Origin: JAWKIJ01 sp041394325
GTDB taxonomy: Bacteria > Actinomycetota > Acidimicrobiia > Acidimicrobiales > Microtrichaceae
Assembly (NCBI GenBank): GCA_041394325.1
Contig: JAWKIJ010000001.1
Location: 1,364,001-1,428,000 of the forward strand
Direction: 5' to 3'
Length of the DNA stretch: 64,000 nt
Shown here: piece after piece, positions 51,831 through 60,121 of the stretch
Numbering within the stretch: position 1 is the stretch's first letter
How the letters are laid out: each line of letters starts with the position of its first letter
Notes under the pieces: model-generated
Seen by the model: only the letters and a program-made list of their open reading frames with translations
What the model was told of the DNA's origin: nothing
Databases searched by the model: none
Made by a program: the position numbers and the translations under genes

Positions 51831-53462
51831 GTGTCCGTCACCGGTTCGACGATGAGGTTGCGCTATCGCCTCGACCACGACGTCGTGGTGCTCGACGACG
51901 GCGCGACCCTCCTGGGCGGCTTCCCGTGGCGGATCCTGCGGCTCGGTGCCGCGGGCACACGGATCGTCGAACAAGCCGCCTCGCGGGAGGGGCTGTCGCC
52001 CGGTCACGACGCCGGCGGGACCTCCGGAGACGGACGGCGAGACATGTCCGGGGCGCCGCGGTTCGTGCATCGACTGGTCGATGCGTCGGTCCTTCATCCC
52101 GTACCCGAACCGGCCACCGGCAATGACGTCCGCGCCGTGGGAGGCTCCGAGGACTCCCGGCCCGAAGCGGCCGACGTGGTGGTGGTCGTGCCGGTGAAGG
52201 ACCGGCCCGACGCGCTCGACCGCTGCCTCTCGGCCCTGGTGGCCTCGGGACTCGATCGCCTCGTAGTGGTCGACGACGGATCGATCGATTCCGACTCGCA
52301 TCGCCGGGTCGCCCAGCGTTACGGCGCCGACCTCGTCGCTCATGACCGTTCCCGCGGCCCGGCCGCCGCCCGAAACACGGGTGCCCGTCACGGCGTGCGC
52401 GTCGCGCACCTCCGCCCCGACGAGCCTCCACCACGGTTGTCGCCACCCACGGCGATCGCGTTCGTGGACTCCGACGTCGAGGTCCCGTCCGGGTGGATCG
52501 AACCGTTGTCGGCCCACCTCGGGGACCCCGGTGTGGGGTTCGTCGCGCCGAGGCTCGTGCATCTCCGGACCAGCACCGGCGCACCGCCCCCGAGCGCGAC
52601 CCGCGTCGCTTCTCGACGGCCCAGGGGTGACTCCCGGCTCGACCGCTACGAGGCGGCCGCGTCCCCGCTCGACCTCGGCCGACGCCGCAGCCCGATCGGT
52701 CGCGGTCATCGTGTCACCTACGTTCCCGCGGCGGCCCTGCTGGTGCGGACCGAGGCGTTCGAGGAGGTCGGTGGCTTCGACGAGTCGATGTCCACCGGGG
52801 AGGACGTCGACCTGGTCTGGCGGTTGCGCGACGCGCGGTGGCGGGGACGCTACGAGCCCGACTCATGGGCAGGCCACCGCGGCGACCGCGCGTGGCCCGC
52901 CCTTCTGGGTCGCCGCTACGCGTACGGTCGGGCCGCGGCCGTTCTGGATCGCGCGCACCCCGGGTCGGTCGCACCGGTGGTGCTCGGCCCGCGTGGAGCG
53001 CTGATCGCCGGTGCCACGCTGTGGGCCGGGCCGCCGGCCGCGCTGGCCGGCTGGGCTCTCGATGCGGCCGCGTTGTGGCGACGGCTGAACACGCCATCGA
53101 CCGGACCGGTGAGGCGGACGGTGACGCCGGGTCGCGTGGCGGGCATCGTCGCGCGCGGCCACCTCCAGGCGCTGGGCCAGGTCGCCAGGGCGATGGTGCG
53201 CCCGTACCTTCCGGTCACGCTTGCCGCGTGCCTCATCTCGCGTCGCGTCAGGCGGATCGTCCTCGTGTCGACCTTGGTCGAACGGCTCGCGCGCCGGCCG
53301 ACCGGAGCGGAGAGGGTCGAGCCGCTCACCTGGCTGTGCGCCTCACTCGCCGACGACATCGCCTACAGCGCAGGTGTTTGGGCGGGTTGTATAGCGGAAT
53401 GCAGCCCCGGTGCGCTGTTGCCCGCGACTCCCCGAGGAACCGCCGGGTCAGGACAAAACTAG
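51831..53462 (+). CDS. mftF: Mycofactocin glycosyltransferase MftF
   Basis: A 543-residue family-2 glycosyltransferase from GTG 51831. The N-terminal 110 residues are a PqqD/MftF-type head (RLDHDVVVLDDGATLLGGFP, WRILRLGAAG). The GT-A domain follows with VVVPVKDRPDALDRCLSAL, VVVDDGSID, AFVDSDVEVPSGWIEPL (the DxD-type metal site) and GGFDESMSTGEDVDLVWRLRD. The C-terminal part has hydrophobic helices (ALIAGATLWAGPPAALAGWAL) that should hold it at the membrane. MftF adds beta-1,4-glucose units to the cofactor. Its TAG lies inside a KstR-like palindrome that precedes the next operon. Confidence 0.92.
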   Translation: MSVTGSTMRLRYRLDHDVVVLDDGATLLGGFPWRILRLGAAGTRIVEQAASREGLSPGHDAGGTSGDGRRDMSGAPRFVHRLVDASVLHPVPEPATGNDVRAVGGSEDSRPEAADVVVVVPVKDRPDALDRCLSALVASGLDRLVVVDDGSIDSDSHRRVAQRYGADLVAHDRSRGPAAARNTGARHGVRVAHLRPDEPPPRLSPPTAIAFVDSDVEVPSGWIEPLSAHLGDPGVGFVAPRLVHLRTSTGAPPPSATRVASRRPRGDSRLDRYEAAASPLDLGRRRSPIGRGHRVTYVPAAALLVRTEAFEEVGGFDESMSTGEDVDLVWRLRDARWRGRYEPDSWAGHRGDRAWPALLGRRYAYGRAAAVLDRAHPGSVAPVVLGPRGALIAGATLWAGPPAALAGWALDAAALWRRLNTPSTGPVRRTVTPGRVAGIVARGHLQALGQVARAMVRPYLPVTLAACLISRRVRRIVLVSTLVERLARRPTGAERVEPLTWLCASLADDIAYSAGVWAGCIAECSPGALLPATPRGTAGSGQN

Positions 53463-53473
53463 AATCTGTTCTA
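53460..53473. promoter_or_regulatory. KstR-like operator before the OB-fold/thiolase operon
   Basis: TAGAATCTGTTCTA matches TnnAACnnGTTnnA with one change (AAT for AAC) and keeps the outer T and A. It overlaps the mftF stop codon and lies 73 bases before the GTG of the first OB-fold gene. The flanking ATATTC and the AT-rich stretch after it would suit a promoter region. Confidence 0.5.
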
Positions 53474-53545
53474 TATTCGCTCTGCCCTCTCCGAACCGTC
53501 GGACGGAACGGGCACCACCCATCGACGCGACGGCAAGGGGATCAC

Positions 53546-54031
53546 GTGGCCACTGCGCCTCCACCGGGAGGGGATCTGCTGCAGGCGGACCTCATCATCG
53601 AGTACCCGTTCAACCGCACCACGGGGCCGGTCATCGGCGCCTTCTTCACCGGCCTGATCAACCGCCGGATCCTCGGCATCCGTGGTGTGGACGGCCGGGT
53701 GATCTGCCCACCGGTCGAATACGACCCCGTCACGGGTGAATCGCTCACCGAACTGGTACCCGTGGCCGACGCCGGTGTCGTCGAGTCGTGGACGTGGGTG
53801 TCGACCCCGAGGCCCACCGAACCGTTCGACGGACCCTACGCGTTGGCACTGATCCGCCTCGACGGGGCCGACACCGCGATGTTGCACGGCGTCGTCGCCC
53901 CCGCTCCCGACTCGGTGCGCACCGGTTCACGGGTGAGGGCCCGTTGGGCCGACGAACGCACCGGTGCGATCACCGACATCGTCGCATTCGATCTCGTCGA
54001 GGCGCCGACCTCCGGAGGTGCAACCCGATGA
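53546..54031 (+). CDS. OB-fold (DUF35-like) partner of Ltp-type thiolase, first copy
   Basis: A 161-residue protein of the OB-fold/DUF35 group that works with lipid-transfer-type thiolases. GTG 53546 follows AAGGGG. It has EYPFNRTTGPVIGAFFTGL, the degenerate zinc-ribbon region RVICPPVEYDPVTG (only one cysteine kept) and the OB barrel YALALIRLDGADTAMLHGVV. It overlaps the next OB-fold gene (ATGA). The order OB, OB, thiolase, thiolase is like the steroid cluster of mycobacteria around ltp3/ltp4. The role there is shaping the active site for side-chain or ring-derived CoA esters (known for relatives, inferred here). Confidence 0.75.
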   Translation: MATAPPPGGDLLQADLIIEYPFNRTTGPVIGAFFTGLINRRILGIRGVDGRVICPPVEYDPVTGESLTELVPVADAGVVESWTWVSTPRPTEPFDGPYALALIRLDGADTAMLHGVVAPAPDSVRTGSRVRARWADERTGAITDIVAFDLVEAPTSGGATR

Positions 54032-54606
54032 GTGACGATCGAACCATCACCCCTCTGCCCACCGGGTTGTGGAGTCAACCCACCGTCGACACCTCCGCGG
54101 TCGCCGACGCCCTCGACGGGACCGAGACGGTCCAGCGGGTCCGGCAGCCCGCGTCGATCCGCTACGACTTCGTTCCCGGCGTGGCGACCACGAGGTTCCT
54201 CAAGGGCCTCGCCAACAAGCAGATCTTCGGTGAGCGGGATCCCCTCACCGGCGACGTGTACGTCCCGCCCCGGGGTGTATGCCCGGTCTCGGCCCAACCC
54301 ACCACCGAACAGGTCGAGCTCTCCCACAAGGGGTCGGTCTCCTCGTTCTGCGTGGTGCACATCGGCTTCGGCACCAACGCACCGCCGACTCCGTTCTGCT
54401 CTGCGCTGATCCTGTTGGACGGTGCGGTCATCTCCCTGTACGGACCGATCCAGGAGATCCCCTACGACCAGGTGCGCATCGGCATGCGGGTGGAGGCCGT
54501 GTGGGCCGACGACGCCGACCTGTCGCCCAGCTTCGAGTCGATCAAATGGTGGCGGCCCATCGACGAACCCGACGTCGCGGCCGAGACCCTGAAAGGACAC
54601 ATGTGA
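54028..54606 (+). CDS. OB-fold (DUF35-like) partner of Ltp-type thiolase, second copy
   Basis: A 192-residue paralogue with an extra N-terminal 40 residues. The core reads IRYDFVPGVATTRFLKGLAN, then DVYVPPRGVCPVS with a single ribbon cysteine. The OB barrel follows (SFCVVHIGFGTNAPPTPFCSALILLDGA, read as two blocks). ATG 54028 overlaps the first copy's stop and its own stop overlaps the thiolase ATG (TGATG). Having two OB proteins followed by two thiolases suggests a mixed complex. Confidence 0.75.
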   Translation: MSDDRTITPLPTGLWSQPTVDTSAVADALDGTETVQRVRQPASIRYDFVPGVATTRFLKGLANKQIFGERDPLTGDVYVPPRGVCPVSAQPTTEQVELSHKGSVSSFCVVHIGFGTNAPPTPFCSALILLDGAVISLYGPIQEIPYDQVRIGMRVEAVWADDADLSPSFESIKWWRPIDEPDVAAETLKGHM

Positions 54607-55682
54607 TGGCGGGTGGTTCCGCAGGATCGCGCGACGTCGCGATCGTCAGCGTCGCGCAGAGCACCCACGAGCGGGCGAAGGTCGCGACCAACGAGGTCGA
54701 GCTCATCCAGCCGGTCATCCAGCAGGCACTCGAGCAGATCGGAGCCACGATCGCCGACATCGGCTTCGTGTGCTCGGGCAGCACCGACTACCTCGCCGGG
54801 CAGGCCTTCTCCTTCGTGATGACCCTCGACGCGGTGGGCGCGTGGCCTCCGATCGCCGAGTCCCACGTGGAGATGGACGGCGCGTGGGCGCTGTACGAGG
54901 CGTGGGTGAAGATCCAGGCCGGCCACGCCGACACGGCGCTGGTGTTCAGCTACGGCAAGAGCTCGCCGGGCGATCTCCCCAACGTCTTGAGCCGCCAGCT
55001 CGACCCGTACTACTACCAGCCGCTGTGGCCGTCCTCGGTGGGCCTGGCCGGTATCCAGGCGAGGGCGATGATCGACGGTGGTGCGATCACCGAGCGCCGG
55101 ATGGCCGAGATCGCGTACGCCTCGCGTACCGCTGCGGCGAACAATCCGTTCGCACAGCTCCGCTCCTCGGCAGCGGTCGACGACCTGCTGGCCGAGCCCT
55201 ATCTCTCCGATCCGTTGCGGCGCCACGACTGCGCTCCCATCAGCGACGGCGGGGTCGCGGTGGTGTTGGCAACCGGCGACGCCGCGGCGCGTTGGGCCGA
55301 TCGTCCGGCGTGGATACGGGGGATCGACCATCGCGTCGACGGCCACAACTTCGGAGCCCGTGACCTCACCGTCGCGCCCTCGGCCGCACTCGCCGGGCAA
55401 CGCGCCGGGGTGGGTGACGACAAGGTGGACGTGGCCGAGTTGCACGCTCCGTTCACCCACCAGCACCAGATGCTGGTCGACGCGTTCGGTCTCGGCGACG
55501 GTACCGACGTCAACCCCTCGGGCGGGGCGCTCGCCGCCAATCCGATGATGGCCGCCGGGTTGTTGCGGCTCGGCGAGGTGGCCGGTCGCATCATGTCCGG
55601 TGCGGCCGACCGCGGGGTCGCGCATGCGACCAGCGGACACCTGTTGCAGCAGAACCTCGTTGCCGTCCTGGAAGGAGCCTGA
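54606..55682 (+). CDS. Thiolase-fold (Ltp/SCP2-type) protein lacking the nucleophilic Cys, first copy
   Basis: A 358-residue thiolase-superfamily protein. Fold markers include DVAIVSVAQSTHE, LFSYGKSSPG-like VFSYGKSSPGDLPNV, DGGVAVVLATGD, VAELHAPFTHQHQMLVDAFG and NPSGGALAANPMMAAGLLR. At the position of the usual catalytic Cys (a GCASG-like loop) the sequence is VEMDGAWALYE, and at the C-terminal Cys position it is ATSGHLLQQN. It therefore cannot run normal thiolysis and may act as a retro-aldolase, as shown for Ltp2, or as a scaffold. It sits inside the OB/thiolase operon; the next gene starts one base after its stop. Confidence 0.8.
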   Translation: MAGGSAGSRDVAIVSVAQSTHERAKVATNEVELIQPVIQQALEQIGATIADIGFVCSGSTDYLAGQAFSFVMTLDAVGAWPPIAESHVEMDGAWALYEAWVKIQAGHADTALVFSYGKSSPGDLPNVLSRQLDPYYYQPLWPSSVGLAGIQARAMIDGGAITERRMAEIAYASRTAAANNPFAQLRSSAAVDDLLAEPYLSDPLRRHDCAPISDGGVAVVLATGDAAARWADRPAWIRGIDHRVDGHNFGARDLTVAPSAALAGQRAGVGDDKVDVAELHAPFTHQHQMLVDAFGLGDGTDVNPSGGALAANPMMAAGLLRLGEVAGRIMSGAADRGVAHATSGHLLQQNLVAVLEGA

Positions 55683-55683
55683 A

Positions 55684-56856
55684 ATGGCCGGACAGCTCGC
55701 CGGCGTCGTCGGCATCGGACAGACCCGCCACGCCGCCATCCGCGGCGACGTCTCGGTCGCGGGCCTCATCCGTGAGGCGGTCTTCCGTGCGTTGGACGAC
55801 GCGCACATGACCATGGCCGACATCGACGCCGTCGTGATCGGCAAGGCCCCCGACTTCTTCGAGGGCATGATGATGCCCGAGACCTACCTCGCCGATGCCA
55901 TCGGCGCGGTGGGAAAGCCGTTGCTGCGAGTGCACACCGCCGGGTCGGTGGGCGGATCCACGGCCATCGTGGCGACCAGTCACGTCGAGGCCGGGGTGGC
56001 CGAGCGGGTGCTCACCATCGCCTGGGAACAGCAGTCCTGTTCAGAGGCGATGTGGGCGCTGTCGTTCCCCATCCCGTTCCAACAGCAGCTCGTGGCAGGT
56101 GCGGGCGGCTATTTCGCTCCGTTCATCCGCGAGTACATGCGCCGGAGCGGTGCGCCCGAGGACATCGGGATCCTGGTCGCGTTGAAGGACCGGCTCAACG
56201 CATTGAAGAACCCCTACGCACATCTCCACGAACCCGACATCACCTACGACTCGGTGAAGGAGTCGTTCATGCTGTGGGAGCCCATCCGCTACTCCGAGAC
56301 GTGCCCGTCGAGCGACGGTGCGATCGCGATGGTGATCGCCGGCGAGCAGGCGGCGGAGGCGTCGGCCGCGGCCTCGGGCAATCGTCCGGCCTGGATCCGT
56401 GGAACGTCCATGCGGTCCGAGCCGGCCATGGCCAACGGTCGCGATCAGGTGTCACCACAGGCGGGCAAGGACTGCGCGGCCGACGTGTACCGCCAGGCGG
56501 GGATCACCGATCCCCGGGGACAGATCGACGTCGTCGAGATGTACGTGCCGTTCAGCTGGTACGAGCCGATGTGGTTGGAGAACCTCGGCTTCGCACCCGA
56601 GGGCGAGGGCTGGAGGCTCACCGAGCAGGGTGTCACCCAGATGGACGGCGACCTGCCCGTGAACTGTTCGGGCGGGGTGTTGTCGACCAACCCGATCGGG
56701 GCGTCGGGAATGTTGCGTTTCGGCGAGGCCGCCATGCAGGTCCGCGGAACCGCGGGTGACCATCAGATCGACGGTGCCCGCACCGCGCTCGGCCAGGCCT
56801 ACGGCGGTGCGGCACAGTTCTTCGCGACCTGGGTCGTCAGCGCCGACAAGCCCTGA
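55684..56856 (+). CDS. Thiolase-fold (Ltp/acetyltransferase) protein, second copy
   Basis: A 390-residue thiolase-superfamily protein; ATG 55684 follows GGAAGGAGCC. Blocks seen are GVVGIGQTRHAAIRGDVSV, IDAVVIGKAPDFFEG, LLRVHTAGSVGGSTAIVATS, SSDGAIAMVIAGEQA, VVEMYVPFSWYEPMWLENLGF and NCSGGVLSTNPIGASGMLRFG. The nucleophile loop reads AGSVGGS with no Cys. The C-terminal GQAYGGAAQFFATWVV also lacks it. It is the last gene of the operon. The nearest functional analogue is the ltp3/ltp4 pair of steroid degraders; the reaction is inferred to be a CoA-ester C-C cleavage. Confidence 0.8.
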   Translation: MAGQLAGVVGIGQTRHAAIRGDVSVAGLIREAVFRALDDAHMTMADIDAVVIGKAPDFFEGMMMPETYLADAIGAVGKPLLRVHTAGSVGGSTAIVATSHVEAGVAERVLTIAWEQQSCSEAMWALSFPIPFQQQLVAGAGGYFAPFIREYMRRSGAPEDIGILVALKDRLNALKNPYAHLHEPDITYDSVKESFMLWEPIRYSETCPSSDGAIAMVIAGEQAAEASAAASGNRPAWIRGTSMRSEPAMANGRDQVSPQAGKDCAADVYRQAGITDPRGQIDVVEMYVPFSWYEPMWLENLGFAPEGEGWRLTEQGVTQMDGDLPVNCSGGVLSTNPIGASGMLRFGEAAMQVRGTAGDHQIDGARTALGQAYGGAAQFFATWVVSADKP

Positions 56857-56888
56857 GGACCAGGCGTAACAAGCCCGCGGGTCGCCGA

Positions 56889-57924
56889 TCAGGCGATCGG
56901 CTTGGAGCCGTACGTCTGGCTCGCGGAAGGAGCCAACTCCTCGACCTCGCTCAGCTCGTCAGGCGGGTACAGGTCGGTGGTCACCTCGACCCCCTCGGCG
57001 TAGAACTGTGAGGCCCAGCGCCGGAACTTGGTGAACGGACCGTCGGTGTCGGCCAGTGCGGGTCGGGGAGGAACGCCTTGTTCTCCCAGATCGGACGATC
57101 CTCACGGACCTGTCGGTCGATCTCGGCCACGAAGGCGTCGCCGACCGTGGAGTTGATCGAGTCGTCACCCAGTTTGCGGACGCTGAAGCTGAACCGCATC
57201 TCGCAGTGCTGGTCGTCGATGGGTGTGTTGCAGCCCATGAGCACCGTGTCGACGATGCCGCCGAAGTGGATCACCGAGAAGCCGGGGCCGTACGAGTCGG
57301 CGAAGATGTGCCCGTCCACCACACCGCGCGGCGTCGGGAACTTCTGGATCGAGCGCATCCGGGCGATGGGGCCGTCGGTGTCGTAGCCGGTGAGCTCGGG
57401 CACCTCCTCGGTGTTGTGCACGTAGCGGAAATGTGCGGAGTCGACCCCGTTCTCGGCCAGTTCCTGCCACGGCGCCTTCACGTCGTAGCGACGGGTCACC
57501 ATCGGGGTGAACTGCTCGTCGCCGTTGAACTCGGGGACCTCGGGGACCTCCCACTGCGGCGGTCCGTCGGTGGGGTGGTACCAGGCCATCATCAGGCCGT
57601 TGCGCTCGATCAGCGGATAGGTGCGCAGGCGCCCCTTGGCGTTGGTGCGCTTGGAGTAGGGAATGAGGGTGTTGGTGCCCTCGCAGTCGAAGCGCCAGCC
57701 GTGGAAGGGCGCGCAGCTCACAACCAACCACTTTGCCGCCCACGCCGAGGTGTGCGCCCATGTGGGGGCAGAACGTCCTGGAGGTGAGCGGTGCCCTCCT
57801 CGTCGCGCCACAGGACCAGGTGGCGTCCGAAGTACTGGAGGGGCTTGGACTCGCCGACCGCGACGTCGCCCGGCCAGCCGATCTGGAACCAGCCGAACGG
57901 TACGGGAAACGGTGACCTTGCCAT
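56889..57924 (-). CDS. Rieske non-heme iron oxygenase (KshA-like), frame broken
   Basis: An oxygenase alpha-type subunit of about 345 residues starting at ATG 57924 (VPFGWFQIGWPGDV). The Rieske region must be pieced together. After HLQDV a shift near 57775 gives CPHMGAHLGVGGKVVG. A second shift near 57712 leads to PFHGWRFDCEGTNTLIPY, where the expected CxxH reads as CAPFH or is lost. The mononuclear iron site is clear in ENGVDSAHFRYVH. A third shift near 57060 gives ALADTDGPFTKFRRWASQFY and ends at TGA 56889. The sequence resembles 3-ketosteroid 9-alpha-hydroxylase oxygenases. A KstR-like operator lies 25 bases upstream of the start. Confidence 0.7.
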
Positions 57925-57948
57925 TGGATTCCTCCGAGGACGACAAAC

Positions 57949-57962
57949 TAGAACGTGTTCTC
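57949..57962. promoter_or_regulatory. KstR-like operator upstream of the Rieske oxygenase
   Basis: TAGAACGTGTTCTC fits TnnAACnnGTTnnA except the last base, with 5-base arms AGAAC/GTTCT. It lies 25 bases upstream of the Rieske start codon, and a purine-rich ribosome site (TCCTCCGAGG read on the other strand as CCTCGGAGGA) lies between them. Confidence 0.6.
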
Positions 57963-58061
57963 GTTCAGCCTAGGCGCTGGCCTCCGACCATGTGGTTGGG
58001 TCGGGCGGCGGCGAGCCCGACAGGTGCCGGACCACGACCCGGCGCACCGTGAGGCGCCGGG

Positions 58062-58891
58062 TCAGTCCTCCCGCCGCCAGGCGAGCGTCATCGACCCGAC
58101 GAGTGGCTCACCCGGAAGCACCACACGGGGTGAACGGTTCGGTTCGTCGGGGGCACCACTCTCGGGCTCGACGCACAGGGCGTGCTCGGGCTCGGTGAAC
58201 ACGACCCAATGGTCGAAAGTGGACGACAGGCTCAGCGTCAACACGCCCGGCCAACGGATGGTGGGATCGTGGTCGAGGCCGACGAAGCAGGCGTCCCACG
58301 GCCCGGGCGGCACTGGTTCCGTCTCGCCGGTGGGGATGGCGTCCTCGTCGACGGCGTACACGGAGCCCCCGGAGACGGTGAGCTCGGCCGGTCCACCGCG
58401 GCCCAACTCACGACGGAACCACGGGTGCCAGCCCGCCATCGCCGGCATCGGACGCTCACCCGCGTGGACCTCGACGGTGACCTTCAGGCGGTTGCTGCTC
58501 AACTCGAAGCGTTGTACGACGTGGCCTCCGAACGGCCACGCCGCGCCCGGTGAACCCGCCCCACCCAACCCGGTCCTGATCGTCGCCGCCGTGGCATCGG
58601 CATCGACCACGGTCCAGGGTTGAAGGTGAGCGAAACCGTGATTCGCGTGGGGAGGGCTCGTCAGCGGAAAGTCATAGGTCGCGCCGTCGAAGTCGAGCCG
58701 GCCCCCACGCAGCCGACCACACCACGGGACCATCGGGAACGAACCCCAACGGGCCGGTCTCGATCCTTCGGTGACGAGCAACTCGATCCCGTCCGCGGCG
58801 AGGAGGAGAGCCGACCGCCGAACAGATCGACGGTGGCGGTATCGTCGCCCGAGTTCAGTCGCATCGCAACGGCCGGGAGGATCGGCGGCAC
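58062..58891 (-). CDS. Aldose 1-epimerase-like (galactose mutarotase fold) protein, one frame break
   Basis: A protein of about 276 residues of the aldose-1-epimerase superfamily. GTG 58891 follows GAGGATGGG. The start reads MRLNSGDDTATVDLFGGRLSS; a frame change near 58805 joins it to LLAADGIELLVTEGSRPARW. Further blocks are GSFPMVPWCGRLRGGRL, HANHGFAHLQPW with the conserved His, AMAGWHPWFRRELG and CVEPESGAPDEPN. It interconverts sugar anomers or a related compound. It is 7 bases downstream of the amidohydrolase stop, so both are probably in one operator-controlled transcript. Confidence 0.75.
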
Positions 58892-58898
58892 CCCATCC

Positions 58899-59765
58899 TC
58901 AGAGGCGCAACAGGCGCACCGCGTTGTGCCGGAGGAACTTGGGCCACACGTCGTCGTGGAAGCCGACGTCGGGCAACTCGCCGAAGATCCGGTCCAGTGA
59001 CAGGCCCATCGGGAAGTAGCCGGCGTACATCACCTTGTCCGCCCCGCGGGTGTTGGCGTAGCGGACGATCGACTCGGGGTAGTAGCGCGGCGAGAACGCG
59101 GACGTCGAGTAGTAGAGGTTGGGCCACTTGATCATCAGCTTCACGGCGAGGTCGGTCCACGGTTCGGCCCCGTGGCGCATCACGAACTTCAACTCCGGGA
59201 AGAACCAGCACACCTCGTCGACCGCCTCGACGTGCTGGCAGCGCATGGGAACCCGCGGACCCGGAACCCCCACGCAACAGAACACGGGGATGTCGAGCTC
59301 GCACGCCTTGGCGTAGATCGGGTACATCCGCTTGTCGTCGATGGGCACCTGGGGGGAGTATCCGGCGGGAAACAGGGTTATCGCCTTCAGGTCGAGCGAG
59401 TCGTGGGCCTCGACGATCTTGTGGATCGCCTTCATGCCCTCGTTGGGGTCGACCGACAGCGCCGCCATGAAGCGGTCCGGGTGCCGGAGCGCCGCGTCGT
59501 ACTGGATGCCGCCGCCCAGCTTCACCCCGATGAGCGAACGCTCGATCCCGAAGGTGTCCATCTGCTCGATGGTGTAGGCGACCATGTCGTCGGTGTCGGG
59601 GTCCTCCGGTACCTCTTTGAACATGTACTCCGCCGGGAACTTGAACGTCGCGCTCTCGGGGTCGCGGAGGTTGGGCTTCAGGAAGTCGTACCACGACTCC
59701 TTCTTCCCGGGATCGGGGATCCCCATCATGAGGTCGATGACACCGATGTCGCGAGGCATGCCCAT
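58899..59765 (-). CDS. Amidohydrolase family protein (TIM-barrel)
   Basis: A 288-residue metal-dependent hydrolase of the amidohydrolase_2 / 2-pyrone-4,6-dicarboxylate-hydrolase group. ATG 59765 (or 59759) begins PRDIGVIDLMMGIPDPGKKE. Later blocks are FGIERSLIGVKLGGGIQYDA, LKAITLFPAGYSPQVPID, IPVFCCVGVPGPRVP, LKFVMRHGAEPWTD and ANTRGADKVMYAGYFPMG. Relatives cut C-C or C-N bonds in ring-cleavage products and are common in steroid and aromatic catabolic clusters. A KstR-like operator lies 12 bases upstream with no clear ribosome site between, so a leaderless message is possible. Confidence 0.8.
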   Translation of the reverse strand: MGMPRDIGVIDLMMGIPDPGKKESWYDFLKPNLRDPESATFKFPAEYMFKEVPEDPDTDDMVAYTIEQMDTFGIERSLIGVKLGGGIQYDAALRHPDRFMAALSVDPNEGMKAIHKIVEAHDSLDLKAITLFPAGYSPQVPIDDKRMYPIYAKACELDIPVFCCVGVPGPRVPMRCQHVEAVDEVCWFFPELKFVMRHGAEPWTDLAVKLMIKWPNLYYSTSAFSPRYYPESIVRYANTRGADKVMYAGYFPMGLSLDRIFGELPDVGFHDDVWPKFLRHNAVRLLRL

Positions 59766-59777
59766 GGGCGACCAAAC

Positions 59778-59791
59778 TAGAACACGTTCCA
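59778..59791. promoter_or_regulatory. KstR-like operator between amidohydrolase and ferredoxin genes
   Basis: TAGAACACGTTCCA matches TnnAACnnGTTnnA at every fixed position. It sits between the divergent amidohydrolase gene (start 59765) and the ferredoxin gene (start 59887) and could control both. Confidence 0.65.
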
Positions 59792-59886
59792 CCCGCCGAT
59801 CGAAGGCTCTACGGTGGGACCCATCCCCCCCCGGCAACAGGCCGCGGGTCCGCGTCCGCCCGCTCGTCGGGCAGAGGGAGGCTCAC

Positions 59887-60081
59887 ATGAAGATCGTGGT
59901 CGACTATGACCTCTGCGAGTCCAACGCCATCTGCATGGGCATCTCACCGGAGGTCTTCGAGGTTCGTGACGACGACCTCCTGTACATCCTCCAGGAGCAC
60001 CCCGACGAGTCGCTCCGCGACAAGATGGAGGAGGCGGTCCGCCGCTGCCCCAAGCAGGCCCTCTCCATCGAGGAGGACTGA
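59887..60081 (+). CDS. 3Fe-4S-type ferredoxin (P450 partner class)
   Basis: A 64-residue ferredoxin. Cysteines occur as CESNAIC and RRCPKQAL, the three-cysteine pattern of 3Fe-4S ferredoxins that feed P450s in actinobacteria. The acidic middle (SPEVFEVRDDDLLYIL) is typical. ATG 59887 has a good ribosome site (GAGGGAGGCTCAC). A ferredoxin reductase follows 40 bases downstream. The P450 at 2.9-4.2 kb is the only one in the window and might be its client, though P450s elsewhere in the genome are equally likely. Confidence 0.9.
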   Translation: MKIVVDYDLCESNAICMGISPEVFEVRDDDLLYILQEHPDESLRDKMEEAVRRCPKQALSIEED

Positions 60082-60121
60082 GCCCGGCGGCGCGTTCCCC
60101 GATCGGTAACAGCCGTTCGAC

